Below, piece after piece: positions 10,797 to 20,448 of a stretch of 64,000 nucleotides of DNA (positions are counted from its first letter, which is position 1; each line of letters starts with the position of its first letter). The DNA comes from an uncultured Pseudomonadota bacterium (GTDB taxonomy: Bacteria; Pseudomonadota; Gammaproteobacteria; CAJXQU01). The notes under the pieces were generated by a model that saw nothing but the letters and a program-made list of their open reading frames with translations, did not search any database and was not told the DNA's origin. The stretch is from assembly GCA_913058255.1 (NCBI GenBank), contig CAJXQU010000007.1, forward strand, positions 1-64,000, in the 5' to 3' direction. The position numbers were made by a program, and so were the translations under genes.

Positions 10797-12080
10797 TTAT
10801 TTATGAAAAACTGAAATATTGAGACCTGTTTTACGAATGGTTATAAACCAAAGGCCTATGGACCAAAATGCCAGTGTTGTGAATATTGCTAACGCAGCGC
10901 CTGTAAGTCCAAAGCTGGGGATCAACAGATAATTTGATACTATCATCAATAACAAGCCTAAAAGTAAGATGGGCAGTGAAGCAAAAGGTGACTCATAAAG
11001 CGATAAAACCAGACTCGCAGGCCCCATCATCATACGCAGAATTAAACCGGTGGTCATAATCATTAATGGAATTAACCCAGCTTTAAACTCTGGTCCAAAT
11101 AAAGATAAAGCCCAGTTTCCTAATAAACTTAACCCAACTAATGCTAAGCAACCTATGAGGCAACTTAACCAACTAGCTTGACGGATCTTTGCGAGCATTT
11201 CAGTCGATAAATTCTTATTAAGAGATTCAAAAATGTCCGGTAAGATCAGGGTGTATATTGTCGACATAGCGAAGCCGATCAACATTAAAAATTTCAATGA
11301 AACACCAAAAATAGCAAGTTCATTTTTTTCTAATATTCCGGATAGGGCAATAAGATCCAGATCGATAAAAAAATCACTGATAAGGCCAATAACAATCCAA
11401 GGACCTGCATATTTAAACCAACGTTTTAATTCGCTTTGATTAGTTGAAGGATAGTTTAGTTTTTCGTTCAGTAATTTTTTTAATAAATAAGCTTGGCATA
11501 AAGCCAAACACCAAATAAAAATAACAGCGATCCAAAGCATATTTAATGATGCTGGTTCGGAAAATATATATATCGGAAAACTGACAGAAATAAGAAAAAT
11601 AATTGGCCGTGCCAGAGTGTCAGGTCCTAGACTTAAAAACGGTTGGCGTAGTCCAACTAAAATTCCACTATTGACGAAGGTAAGAGCAATTGCAGGCGCT
11701 AAAGTTAGTGCTAAAAGTAATGCTGTGGAGGTGAAGTTTTGAAACATTGAAACTTGAATTGACTGTAAGCTCCAGAATACTAAAGTTAAGAAAATTGACA
11801 GAGTAACAATAAATAGATAGGCGTGGTTACGAAAACTGATCAGTCGGTTGAATTCATTTTTTGAAGCATAGTCTGCTGCAAAGTAAGAGGCTATTGATTG
11901 GAATCCCAGCGGCAACAACACTGCGCTGACATTAGCTATAGCTATAATGAGTAAAAATTCAGCTAAAAATTCAGCCCCCAAATTTCGTGCAATAATAATT
12001 TGAGTTAGTACGGTTATCGCTGCACCAGAAAGCCGCATTAGAAAAAGAGCGGCGGAAGTGCTAAACAATCTTTTGATCAA
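10797..12080 (-). CDS. Oligosaccharide flippase (Wzx/MATE-like polysaccharide transporter)
   Basis: 427 aa polytopic membrane protein; LSGAAITVLTQIIIARNLGAEFLAEFLLIIAIANV is a typical N-terminus of this family. Confidence 0.82.
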   Translation of the reverse strand: MIKRLFSTSAALFLMRLSGAAITVLTQIIIARNLGAEFLAEFLLIIAIANVSAVLLPLGFQSIASYFAADYASKNEFNRLISFRNHAYLFIVTLSIFLTLVFWSLQSIQVSMFQNFTSTALLLALTLAPAIALTFVNSGILVGLRQPFLSLGPDTLARPIIFLISVSFPIYIFSEPASLNMLWIAVIFIWCLALCQAYLLKKLLNEKLNYPSTNQSELKRWFKYAGPWIVIGLISDFFIDLDLIALSGILEKNELAIFGVSLKFLMLIGFAMSTIYTLILPDIFESLNKNLSTEMLAKIRQASWLSCLIGCLALVGLSLLGNWALSLFGPEFKAGLIPLMIMTTGLILRMMMGPASLVLSLYESPFASLPILLLGLLLMIVSNYLLIPSFGLTGAALAIFTTLAFWSIGLWFITIRKTGLNISVFHK

Positions 12081-13234
12081 GGAAGATCAGCCGTCGCGAG
12101 TTGGCTTCGCCATTTTTCGACACGTTGTTGTAAGGTGGTTTTAATATCTTTGAGTAAAAAAAGTCCACGTCCAATAGTTCTACTCTTAATAGAATGCCCG
12201 TAAGTATAAATAGCGGGTACTTGAGTAATGGAACCATGTTGTCCAACCATGCCTTTTTTAAATTGATGCAAGCCTGAAAATCCATCGTTGCCACCTAGGT
12301 CATACCATTTGGCATGCGTATTTCCTGATAGCCATTGAATGATCCTGTCATGCATAAAATAGCCTGCACGCAGGGGTAGGGCTTCATCAGATGTGGCACC
12401 GTAGAGATAAACGGCGCTGTCACTGGATTTAAAAATAATGGCTGCAGCGACGGTAACCGTAGACTTTGTTATGAGAAATAATTCAGGCCTTAGCTTTTTA
12501 TCTTCAATGGACATTAGAATAGGTAAAGTTTCAATTGCCGAATAATCAGGAAATTGTTTGCGATCAGCCATCACTCGATAAAGATCCATGAAAATTTCAA
12601 GATTTTGATCCGATGTATCATGAACAAAAACTAAATCCTCTTGCTCTGATTTCTTTAGATGGTAGCGCCATTTCGAAGCATAACTTTTTCGTTGACTCTC
12701 AGTATCAATTGTTAGGTTTACATAATAACGGTCAGGAAAAGATAAATCTTTGCCTTGAGAGAATCCCTTTTCGACAAGTGATGTTTCTTGCCACTCCCTA
12801 GGTTCTGCGAAAGTCGATGGAAGTATTGAAAGCAGTAGGTTTTGTTCAACGGCGTAGCGTTGTATAAGTAAATTGATGCAAGCTTGATAATTGGAAAACG
12901 AACTTTCGGGATCTGCACAGTCTTTCAGCATAGGCCCCCATTTTATAATCGCTACCCCTGAACCTAAAAAAGGCACTCGTGCGATCATGACTGCGGCACC
13001 AGCAATAGCTTCTTTGTTGTTTGTATCTAACTTCTTTTCGAAGAGACAATATTGAGTGTCGAGCTTAGGCCATCGATTATTGATAAATATGGCTAATTGT
13101 TCTTGTCGGAGATCACTAAAGTTGGTAATCGTTTTATCCCATTGCTCACTTTGTACCTCTTTGATTGATAAACTTGAGGAAGGTAGAGGCTCATTTTTTT
13201 CATTGAGCTTTGTAGAGGGGCAGGGTTTATTCAT
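12077..13234 (-). CDS. FemAB/FemX-like peptidoglycan-bridge-type aminoacyl/acyltransferase
   Basis: 385 aa; YASKWRYHLKKSEQEDLVFVHD, LYGATSDEALPLRAGYFMHDRIIQWLSGNTHAKWYDLGGNDGFSGLHQFKKGMVG is a FemAB-type C-terminal half; overlaps the flippase start by 4 nt. Confidence 0.82.
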   Translation of the reverse strand: MNKPCPSTKLNEKNEPLPSSSLSIKEVQSEQWDKTITNFSDLRQEQLAIFINNRWPKLDTQYCLFEKKLDTNNKEAIAGAAVMIARVPFLGSGVAIIKWGPMLKDCADPESSFSNYQACINLLIQRYAVEQNLLLSILPSTFAEPREWQETSLVEKGFSQGKDLSFPDRYYVNLTIDTESQRKSYASKWRYHLKKSEQEDLVFVHDTSDQNLEIFMDLYRVMADRKQFPDYSAIETLPILMSIEDKKLRPELFLITKSTVTVAAAIIFKSSDSAVYLYGATSDEALPLRAGYFMHDRIIQWLSGNTHAKWYDLGGNDGFSGLHQFKKGMVGQHGSITQVPAIYTYGHSIKSRTIGRGLFLLKDIKTTLQQRVEKWRSQLATADLP

Positions 13235-13695
13235 AGAAAGCAGTTTTTATTGTTAGTGATATAAAAAACATTTTAAGGTTAGTTTTCCGCTTTGCAAACG
13301 CCTATATGTTTATGATTGATCATAATCTTTGAACTCTCTATCGGTGATATCAGGCTCATTCGTCTCCTTATGCATTGATAAATCCGGTAATTTTTTCATA
13401 TTCTGCAGTTTCAGATGGTTCAAAGCACAAACTCTTTATCTGTATGTAAACGGGAACAGTTTCTTGTCTAACTTGACGAATTAACATGTCGTTCATGTTT
13501 GGAGTATATACTTATCAGTTTTATGTATGATTGAATAACTTCACCAGCTATTTTATGATGGATTTTAATCAAAATAACAGCAGTAGCCTCAAGCATTGTT
13601 TTCTTCTAAGGCATTATAGCTTTTGGAAAGATATCGTTTAAGAAAGAAGACCTGAGCTATTATTATATCTAAATATATCCTAGAGGAGTGGAATT

Positions 13696-14868
13696 ATGAG
13701 CAATACAACCCTTCAATATCTTGATAAAGCGATGAACCAATTACGTGATCTTGGTTTAATGCCAGAGAATGTCGAAGAAGCGCCAATTCTGGCTCTGCTA
13801 GAGCGAATTTCGGATATTGATAGTGATAAATCGTTAGCGATTGCACGAACATTGTCGCAAGCATCTGTTTTTAACGATGTTGTCCGTGAACAAGTTAGTC
13901 AGATGAAAATGGGCGAGCGCTACGAAGAAATTACCACCGCATTCAACAGCATTCGTAATGATGCAAAAAGCATGGTTGAACAAGTTGAAGATGGAAAAAT
14001 AGATACTTTTGAAAGAGTTAGTAATGTCTGGATGAAAGTGACTCGTGGAGATATCGCGAGCCGTTTCGATAAAATTAAAGCGACTTATCTCGAAATAGCT
14101 GGTGATTCGCGTGATCAGATCGAGCGTGAGCGAACCATTCTAAATGCTTATCAAGATTTTCGTGGTGCGATGAAAGAATCAGAAATTCATGCCCTCGATA
14201 TTTTGAAACAAGCTGAAGCCCTCTGGAATGAATCGCAAGGAAGGTTAAAGCAAGCTGCAGAAACAGTAGCATCATTTGCGGGCGAAGATATGGCAGAGCG
14301 AGCGAAGTTAGAACTAGCTCGTGATGAAAAATTACGTGCGCTGCAATTTGCGGAAGATCGTTATCAAATTTCGAAAGATTTGTCTGATAATTTGACGGTC
14401 AGCTACAACACATCAGAAGTCATTATGGCGCGTCTAATGCAAACCACCAGTGCAAAAGATCGCGTCTATAAACAGGCAATAACATTCTTTGGAACTAATG
14501 AAACAGTTCTTACAGCACTTACGGCTTCATTCACTGGGCTATTTGGTTTACATGAAAGCACCCAAGCGCTAGAAGCGATGAAAGACGGTGTTTCACAAAG
14601 CCTTGAAGACTTGGCTGATATTGGTGGTAAGGTGCAAGAAGCAGCCGTTAGAGCAGGTTATGGCCCTACTATCCGAGCTGAGTCGGTGAAAAAGCTGGTC
14701 GATTCTGTCGTGAATTTTCAAGAACGTACAACTGAGATTATTGCTGAAATGCGCATATTATCCACCAAAAATGCTGAAGAAATTCGTGATGTGGTTGAGG
14801 ATGGCAAACGTCGTTTGACGGTGATCATCAACCGAGGCGATTCTTTACCTTTATCCCATAACGTTTAA
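13696..14868 (+). CDS. Uncharacterised long alpha-helical protein (operon gene A)
   Basis: 390 aa, predominantly helical; upstream GAGGAG Shine-Dalgarno; followed by gene B after 11 nt. Confidence 0.85.
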   Translation: MSNTTLQYLDKAMNQLRDLGLMPENVEEAPILALLERISDIDSDKSLAIARTLSQASVFNDVVREQVSQMKMGERYEEITTAFNSIRNDAKSMVEQVEDGKIDTFERVSNVWMKVTRGDIASRFDKIKATYLEIAGDSRDQIERERTILNAYQDFRGAMKESEIHALDILKQAEALWNESQGRLKQAAETVASFAGEDMAERAKLELARDEKLRALQFAEDRYQISKDLSDNLTVSYNTSEVIMARLMQTTSAKDRVYKQAITFFGTNETVLTALTASFTGLFGLHESTQALEAMKDGVSQSLEDLADIGGKVQEAAVRAGYGPTIRAESVKKLVDSVVNFQERTTEIIAEMRILSTKNAEEIRDVVEDGKRRLTVIINRGDSLPLSHNV

Positions 14869-14879
14869 CACGACTTCTT

Positions 14880-15788
14880 ATGGCGAGCATAGAAAAAGCA
14901 GCACCATTAGAAGATCTGATGGTGGCTATGGATGTCGTAGATACCTTGCGACATCGTCAGCAATTAGTTGATCGTGAGCTCGATGCCGATGTTCGCCGAG
15001 AACGCTTGATCGAAAAACTGCGTGATATTTATCAAGCACAAGGAATAGATGTTACGGATCAAGTGCTCGCTGACGGCGTGCGAGCGCTTGAAGAAGATCG
15101 CTTTAAATACACTTCCCCCGCAGATTCTTTCTCGACATGGCTAGCAAAGCTTTATGTCAAACGAGAACAATGGTTAAAACCCTTTCTGCTCGGCTTAGGT
15201 CTTTTAGTGTGTTTGTGTTTTTTCTATTACCTGGCAGCGGTTCGCCCAGTTCAAGTTGCTCACAATGCATTGCCTGAACAGCTTCGGCAATCATATGGAG
15301 AAGTGATTCAACTCGCTGGAGAGCAAGAGGTTTTAGCTCAGGCCTTAGAGCTCCAGTCTTACGGTAAGCAGGCATTGAACAATGAGAGTTTTGATGAAGC
15401 CCAATCTGCTGTTGATGATCTTGAAGTGATGCTTATCAAATTAAAAAGTGCTTACCAGCTTCGTGTTTTACAAGAGCCCGGAGAGCGTTCGGGTGTTTGG
15501 CGAATTCCGGATGCGAATAATGGCGCTCGAAATTACTACATCATTATAGAAGCGGTTGATTCACGCGGTAAGGTTTTATCCATTCCTATAACGAGTGAAG
15601 AGTCTGGTAAAACAACCGTGGTTAGTAAGTGGGGAGTGCGCGTTGATCAGTCAACGTATCAAGCCATTGGAGCGGATAAGAAAGATGATGGGATTATTCA
15701 AGATCGTGCAGTAGGCCAAAAACAACGCGGTAAACTTCATCCTGAGTATAGTATTTCTTCAAGTGGCGCAGCGATAACGGACTGGTAG
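14880..15788 (+). CDS. DUF6384-like single-pass membrane protein (operon gene B)
   Basis: 302 aa; helical N-terminus (LEDLMVAMDVVDTLRHRQQLVDREL), one TM (FLLGLGLLVCLCFFYYLAAV), C-terminal beta-rich domain (NYYIIIEAVDSRGKVLSIPITSEESGKT). Confidence 0.8.
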   Translation: MASIEKAAPLEDLMVAMDVVDTLRHRQQLVDRELDADVRRERLIEKLRDIYQAQGIDVTDQVLADGVRALEEDRFKYTSPADSFSTWLAKLYVKREQWLKPFLLGLGLLVCLCFFYYLAAVRPVQVAHNALPEQLRQSYGEVIQLAGEQEVLAQALELQSYGKQALNNESFDEAQSAVDDLEVMLIKLKSAYQLRVLQEPGERSGVWRIPDANNGARNYYIIIEAVDSRGKVLSIPITSEESGKTTVVSKWGVRVDQSTYQAIGADKKDDGIIQDRAVGQKQRGKLHPEYSISSSGAAITDW

Positions 15789-15799
15789 GAGAGAGTAGT

Positions 15800-17260
15800 A
15801 TGATCAGTGGGACACAAACATTACGTTATCTTGACCAAGGGCTGGGCTCAGTTCGGAAAGATATTAACCGAGTCGATGCAGAATTAAATCATGTCAGTGA
15901 AGCTGTACATGGCAATCGTCGTCAACAAGCTGAATCATTAAAACAGCTTGCAAAAATTCGATTGGATGAAATTAGCCAAGGCTCTTTTTTAGGTGAGCTT
16001 GAAGCCGCTGATCAACGAGCAATTTCACTACTAAAAGAAAGAGGTCGTGCCTATCAACAGTTGGAAGAAAGTATTGATAGTGGTAGTTTGGCTTTAAAAG
16101 GATTAGAAGAAAAACGACAAACAGCTTTAGAGGTGATGAATAAAAAAGCTCAAAGGGTTGTCGATTGTGAACATAAAATTCAAGTGGGTTTAGAGAGTGA
16201 TAGTATCTATCAAGCGCAGCTTCAAGAAGCTCGCAAGATTGATAGCATTGCTGAACAAGCAGAAGGTAAAGCTAAACTTGCAGAAAAAGATCGTCTTGAA
16301 AAAGGTCGGCCTTATGAAAGTAATAAATTGTTTATCTATCTTTGGAATAGACGCTATGGTACACCAGATTATACGGGAAATTCCTTAACTCGTTACCTTG
16401 ATAGCTGGGTGGAAGAACTCTCGGATTATAATAAATATCGTGTTAACTACTGGATGCTTTTAGAGATCCCGAAACGTTTGAAAGCTCATGCTCTAGAAGC
16501 TCGACGGGATTCTGATCTTTCGCTCGAAGTGTTGGTTGCAATAGAAACAGAACAAGCCGAACAGTCCGGTTTGCCACAACTGCAATCTGAGCATGCTCAA
16601 GCTTTAGGGAATGTTGATGGCATTGATGATGAAATTGAACAACAAGAACACTCACTTAACTTACTCTTTAAGCAACGGACAGAGTTTGTTGAAGCAAAAG
16701 ACAGTTACATGGAACAGAGCTTACAAACTTTAAGCACGGCATTAAGTAACAAAAGTGTATATGAATTAAATGATGCGGCTCATCAAACGGTGAGTAATCA
16801 AGATAACTTAATGGTTCGCGAGTTGGCTGAGTTACAAGAACAGAGTCATGATTTAGAAACAGAATTACGTGACCATCGTCGTATGCACGAAGCTAAACTA
16901 AAACGATTAGAACAATTAGAAAATGTGCGTCGGCAATTTAAAAATCATCGTTATGATGACATACGTTCAGGCTTTGGAAATGAGAGTTTGATTACTTCGA
17001 TGTTTAGCCAATTTTTAAATGGATTGATCGGCAGTGGTGAACTTTGGCGAGTATTACAAAGGCATCAACGCCATCGCGATGTTGGGGCTTGGCCTGATTT
17101 TGGTAGTGGTGGTTTAGGTATTCCTACACGTCGACGCAGTCCTTGGCATCTTCCGACTGGTCGAAGAGGCTCAGGTGGAAGCATCTTTCGAATGCCAAGA
17201 TCCGGCGGTTTTAATTCACGCGGTAGCGGTGGTGGTTTTCGAACGGGTGGTGGGTTTTAA
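15800..17260 (+). CDS. Uncharacterised coiled-coil protein with Gly/Arg/Ser-rich C-terminal tail (operon gene C)
   Basis: 486 aa; heptad-rich body, tail TGRRGSGGSIFRMPRSGGFNSRGSGGGFRTGGGF; 11 nt after gene B. Confidence 0.83.
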   Translation: MISGTQTLRYLDQGLGSVRKDINRVDAELNHVSEAVHGNRRQQAESLKQLAKIRLDEISQGSFLGELEAADQRAISLLKERGRAYQQLEESIDSGSLALKGLEEKRQTALEVMNKKAQRVVDCEHKIQVGLESDSIYQAQLQEARKIDSIAEQAEGKAKLAEKDRLEKGRPYESNKLFIYLWNRRYGTPDYTGNSLTRYLDSWVEELSDYNKYRVNYWMLLEIPKRLKAHALEARRDSDLSLEVLVAIETEQAEQSGLPQLQSEHAQALGNVDGIDDEIEQQEHSLNLLFKQRTEFVEAKDSYMEQSLQTLSTALSNKSVYELNDAAHQTVSNQDNLMVRELAELQEQSHDLETELRDHRRMHEAKLKRLEQLENVRRQFKNHRYDDIRSGFGNESLITSMFSQFLNGLIGSGELWRVLQRHQRHRDVGAWPDFGSGGLGIPTRRRSPWHLPTGRRGSGGSIFRMPRSGGFNSRGSGGGFRTGGGF

Positions 17261-17270
17261 ATAAAACAAG

Positions 17271-17308
17271 GGGCTGTCCTAGTTAACTAATCGCTAGGAC
17301 AGCCCTTT
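17271..17308 (+). terminator. Rho-independent terminator after operon A-B-C (may serve both convergent genes)
   Basis: GGGCTGTCCTAG-(11 nt)-CTAGGACAGCCC followed by TTT. Confidence 0.9.
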
Positions 17309-17337
17309 AAATTTTCTTGATCTTAGCGAATAATTTT

Positions 17338-19350
17338 CTACGAAAGAGGTGCAACGTCGCAAGGTTGAGGAGCTACATGTATCACATGATCAGCTGAGCC
17401 TTTATTGCTAGAATTACTTTTAGCATCACTTCTCTCAGTAATACTATAGATACAGTTACGCCCATTTGCTTTAGCTGTATAAACACCAATATCTGCAGCT
17501 TTAAGCAAATCGTTGGTGCTCACATCATGCGGATGACGTGTTGCAACACCAATACTTACCGTCGTAACAAGTTCATTATCGCCAACGAGGGTAGAAAGGT
17601 TCTCAACAGCGGTGCGTAACCTTTCAGCTGCAGCCTCGGCCTCTGCCATGTCTGTATTGGTACAGATCACGAGAAACTCCTCTCCTCCAATCCGACAAAC
17701 TTCATCGCCTAAACGAGAAGCCGTTCGTAAGGCTTGTGCTACTTCGTATAAAACAGCATCACCAGCATCATGACCATACTTATCATTGATCCCTTTAAAT
17801 AGGTCGATATCAATCAACATACAGCTTAACGATACTTGACCACGATTAGACGTCGCCCACTCTTGTTCTAAACGATTCGTTGCATAACGTCGGTTTGGTA
17901 TATTGGTCAATTGATCAGTGAGTGCCGCTTGTTCTAATTGTTTATTGGCTGATGCTAGCTCGGCTAAGATTTTACGGCTTTTATTACGTTCATCTCTAAC
18001 CTTTTTCTGTAATCGGAAAACACGTTGTCCACCACGAATTCTAGCTAAAACAACATTCGGACTAAAAGGCTTTTCGATAAAATCATCCGCACCAGCTTTG
18101 AAGGCACTAATTAATGCTTCTTCACTATTATTGGTTGTCATGGCGATGATATACATTTTTTGCCCAGCAGCTGTTCTACGGAGCGAACGGCATAACTCAA
18201 GGCCATCCATTTCAGGTATTGTGATATCTGTGATTAGAAGTTGTGGATTTATTTCCAATGCAAGCTGTAAAGCTTCTTTGCCTGTTCTTGCTTTTGTAAC
18301 AAGGTGGCCGGCGTTGGTAAGTTGTTGGTAAAGGCTATTGCTTGTCGCAATATCATTATCAGCAATTAAAACCTGCAGCCCGCGATCAATAGTTTGTTCA
18401 AGATTAATCAATTCTGGAGAGATAGGCTCTTGAGATATCGCGTCATTAGATTCTGACGGAGCATCGGCCTGCTCCGGAACATCCAATAATTGGCTCCAGT
18501 TGTTCCAGATATTCTTTGTTTTACCGACGATAGATCGCAGTTCTTCATTATCGATATTTAGTTTTAAGGCTTCTTTTAACAAAGTATTAAACAGAGGGTG
18601 ATCCACAGATAAATCTTGAGTACAGATAGTGGCTACTTTTGCAGAAAGGTTGAGATATTGCGCTAATGATTGAGCTCTATGATTCTGATTAGCAACTTTA
18701 GAAATATCATACATTCCATAAATCGCATTGTAGTGAACCGGTGGCAATCCCCAATCTTTTAACATAGCATGCGCCATTTCAAGATGATCCGTGTAAAAAT
18801 ATTTGACCTCAGCCTCAAGTAACTCGTTTATTGGTTTATCGCCATTTGCTTCGAGAATTTCACTATATTGCTCAGGATAAACATTGGCTAGACCTAACCG
18901 ACCAATATTACTTAATAGACCCACCGTAAAAGCTTCATCCTTAGGGAATAATTTATCACGATTACTGAATAGTTCAGTGCTTACCCCCATTGCTAGTGAA
19001 TAAGACCAAAAATTTTGATAGTCAAATGCAGAACATTCACCATCCATATTACTCGATAAAACCGATAAACCAATGGTGATTTGACGTGTTACGCCAGCAC
19101 CAACACGAGAGATAGTTTCGGCCAAAGAGACAGTAGGTCGGCCACCTTCTTCGCCTTCACCAAACGAATTTGCAAGCTTGATTAAACGGCCTGCTAATGC
19201 AGGGTCAGCTTGAATTGTGCTCGTTATATCGGCAGTAGAAACCTGCTTGTTTTGCATGTGTTCTAAAACAGTTAACGCAACTCCAGTTGGTGAAGGTAGA
19301 TCACCCGTCGCTTTTAATTCTAAGAATCGATGTTCGGATAAATGTGTCAT
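17338..19350 (-). CDS. HDOD-REC-GGDEF three-domain signalling protein (diguanylate cyclase)
   Basis: 670 aa: HDOD N-terminus (LPSPTGVALTVLEHMQ...IQADPALAGRLIKLANS), REC (VLIADND...LLITDITIPEMDG...EKPF), GGDEF with RIGGEEF. Confidence 0.93.
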   Translation of the reverse strand: MTHLSEHRFLELKATGDLPSPTGVALTVLEHMQNKQVSTADITSTIQADPALAGRLIKLANSFGEGEEGGRPTVSLAETISRVGAGVTRQITIGLSVLSSNMDGECSAFDYQNFWSYSLAMGVSTELFSNRDKLFPKDEAFTVGLLSNIGRLGLANVYPEQYSEILEANGDKPINELLEAEVKYFYTDHLEMAHAMLKDWGLPPVHYNAIYGMYDISKVANQNHRAQSLAQYLNLSAKVATICTQDLSVDHPLFNTLLKEALKLNIDNEELRSIVGKTKNIWNNWSQLLDVPEQADAPSESNDAISQEPISPELINLEQTIDRGLQVLIADNDIATSNSLYQQLTNAGHLVTKARTGKEALQLALEINPQLLITDITIPEMDGLELCRSLRRTAAGQKMYIIAMTTNNSEEALISAFKAGADDFIEKPFSPNVVLARIRGGQRVFRLQKKVRDERNKSRKILAELASANKQLEQAALTDQLTNIPNRRYATNRLEQEWATSNRGQVSLSCMLIDIDLFKGINDKYGHDAGDAVLYEVAQALRTASRLGDEVCRIGGEEFLVICTNTDMAEAEAAAERLRTAVENLSTLVGDNELVTTVSIGVATRHPHDVSTNDLLKAADIGVYTAKANGRNCIYSITERSDAKSNSSNKGSADHVIHVAPQPCDVAPLS

Positions 19351-19413
19351 GGCGAATATAGCGGCAAATTGTTACAATTCTGAATAAGAAATTAGAGATT
19401 GAAGGGGGTATTC

Positions 19414-20334
19414 ATGTCGACATCAGGATCAAAGAAGGCAATCTTTGCAGCGTTAGCTGGTAACGCTTTGGTAGCAATAACAAAATTCGTAGCTGCTGGC
19501 ATTACAGGTAGTTCTGCGATGTTCTCTGAAGGCATCCATTCGGTTGTTGATACAGGCAATCAAGGTCTACTGTTGTACGGAATTAAGCGTGCAGAGAAGC
19601 CTGCAGATGATGAATTTCCTTTTGGTCATGGCAAAGAGATCTATTTTTGGAGCTTTGTCGTCTCGATCTTAATCTTTGCTGTTGGTGCGGGTGTTTCCAT
19701 CTACGAAGGTATACACCATATTATTCACCCAGAACCTATGAAAAGCGTCATGATCAATTACATTGTACTTGGCTTGGCCTTTTTGTTTGAAGGAGCTGTT
19801 TTTCTGGTAGCTTTGAAAGAATTTAAAAAGGTTAAAGGGGAACTTGGCTATTTTGAAGCAGTTAGAAGAGGTAAAGATCCTTCCTTATTCGTTGTTTTAT
19901 TTGAAGATTTTGCGGCAACAATTGGTTTGTTGGTTGCGGCATTAGGTATTTATCTATCGCAATCTACCGGTATTTTGCAGTTCGATGGAATTGCATCAGT
20001 AGTCATAGGTCTGATCTTAGGTACAACCGCATTTTGGCTGGCAGTTGAAACGAAAGGATTGTTGATCGGAGAACGGGCGGGCAAGGGCGTCGTTGAAGGC
20101 ATACGAGCGATTGTGACAGAGCATGCCGAAATTGAACATGTTAATGAACTATTAACCATGCACATGGGGCCTGACTTCATCCTACTCAATGTCAGCGCTA
20201 CCTTTCAAGATTCAGCGAAAGCTGATGATATTGAGGAAGCTATCGAACAACTCAGCGTTAAAATTAAAGAGAACTATCCAGAAGTGAAACGTATATTTGT
20301 TGAAGCTGAAGCCAGACATCGACAGACTGCTTAA
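19414..20334 (+). CDS. Cation diffusion facilitator (CDF) family transporter
   Basis: AALAGNALVAITKFVAAGITGSSAMFSEGIHSVVDTGNQ; ATG at 19414 preceded by GAAGGGGG, preferred over the track's TTG at 19399. Confidence 0.93.
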   Translation: MSTSGSKKAIFAALAGNALVAITKFVAAGITGSSAMFSEGIHSVVDTGNQGLLLYGIKRAEKPADDEFPFGHGKEIYFWSFVVSILIFAVGAGVSIYEGIHHIIHPEPMKSVMINYIVLGLAFLFEGAVFLVALKEFKKVKGELGYFEAVRRGKDPSLFVVLFEDFAATIGLLVAALGIYLSQSTGILQFDGIASVVIGLILGTTAFWLAVETKGLLIGERAGKGVVEGIRAIVTEHAEIEHVNELLTMHMGPDFILLNVSATFQDSAKADDIEEAIEQLSVKIKENYPEVKRIFVEAEARHRQTA

Positions 20335-20448
20335 GATAAGATTTTAAAACGTATTAAGGTGAAATGTATTGTTGAGCATCATTAATGGTTATGACTGAAA
20401 GGTTCCAAGGTTTCATTTATTAACTTTCTCTGTTTCAAAGCTTGATAT

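Noticed and set aside
17918-18331. 137-aa plus-strand ORF antisense to the HDOD-REC-GGDEF gene
   Set aside because: Shadow frame of a real gene; no recognisable protein features.
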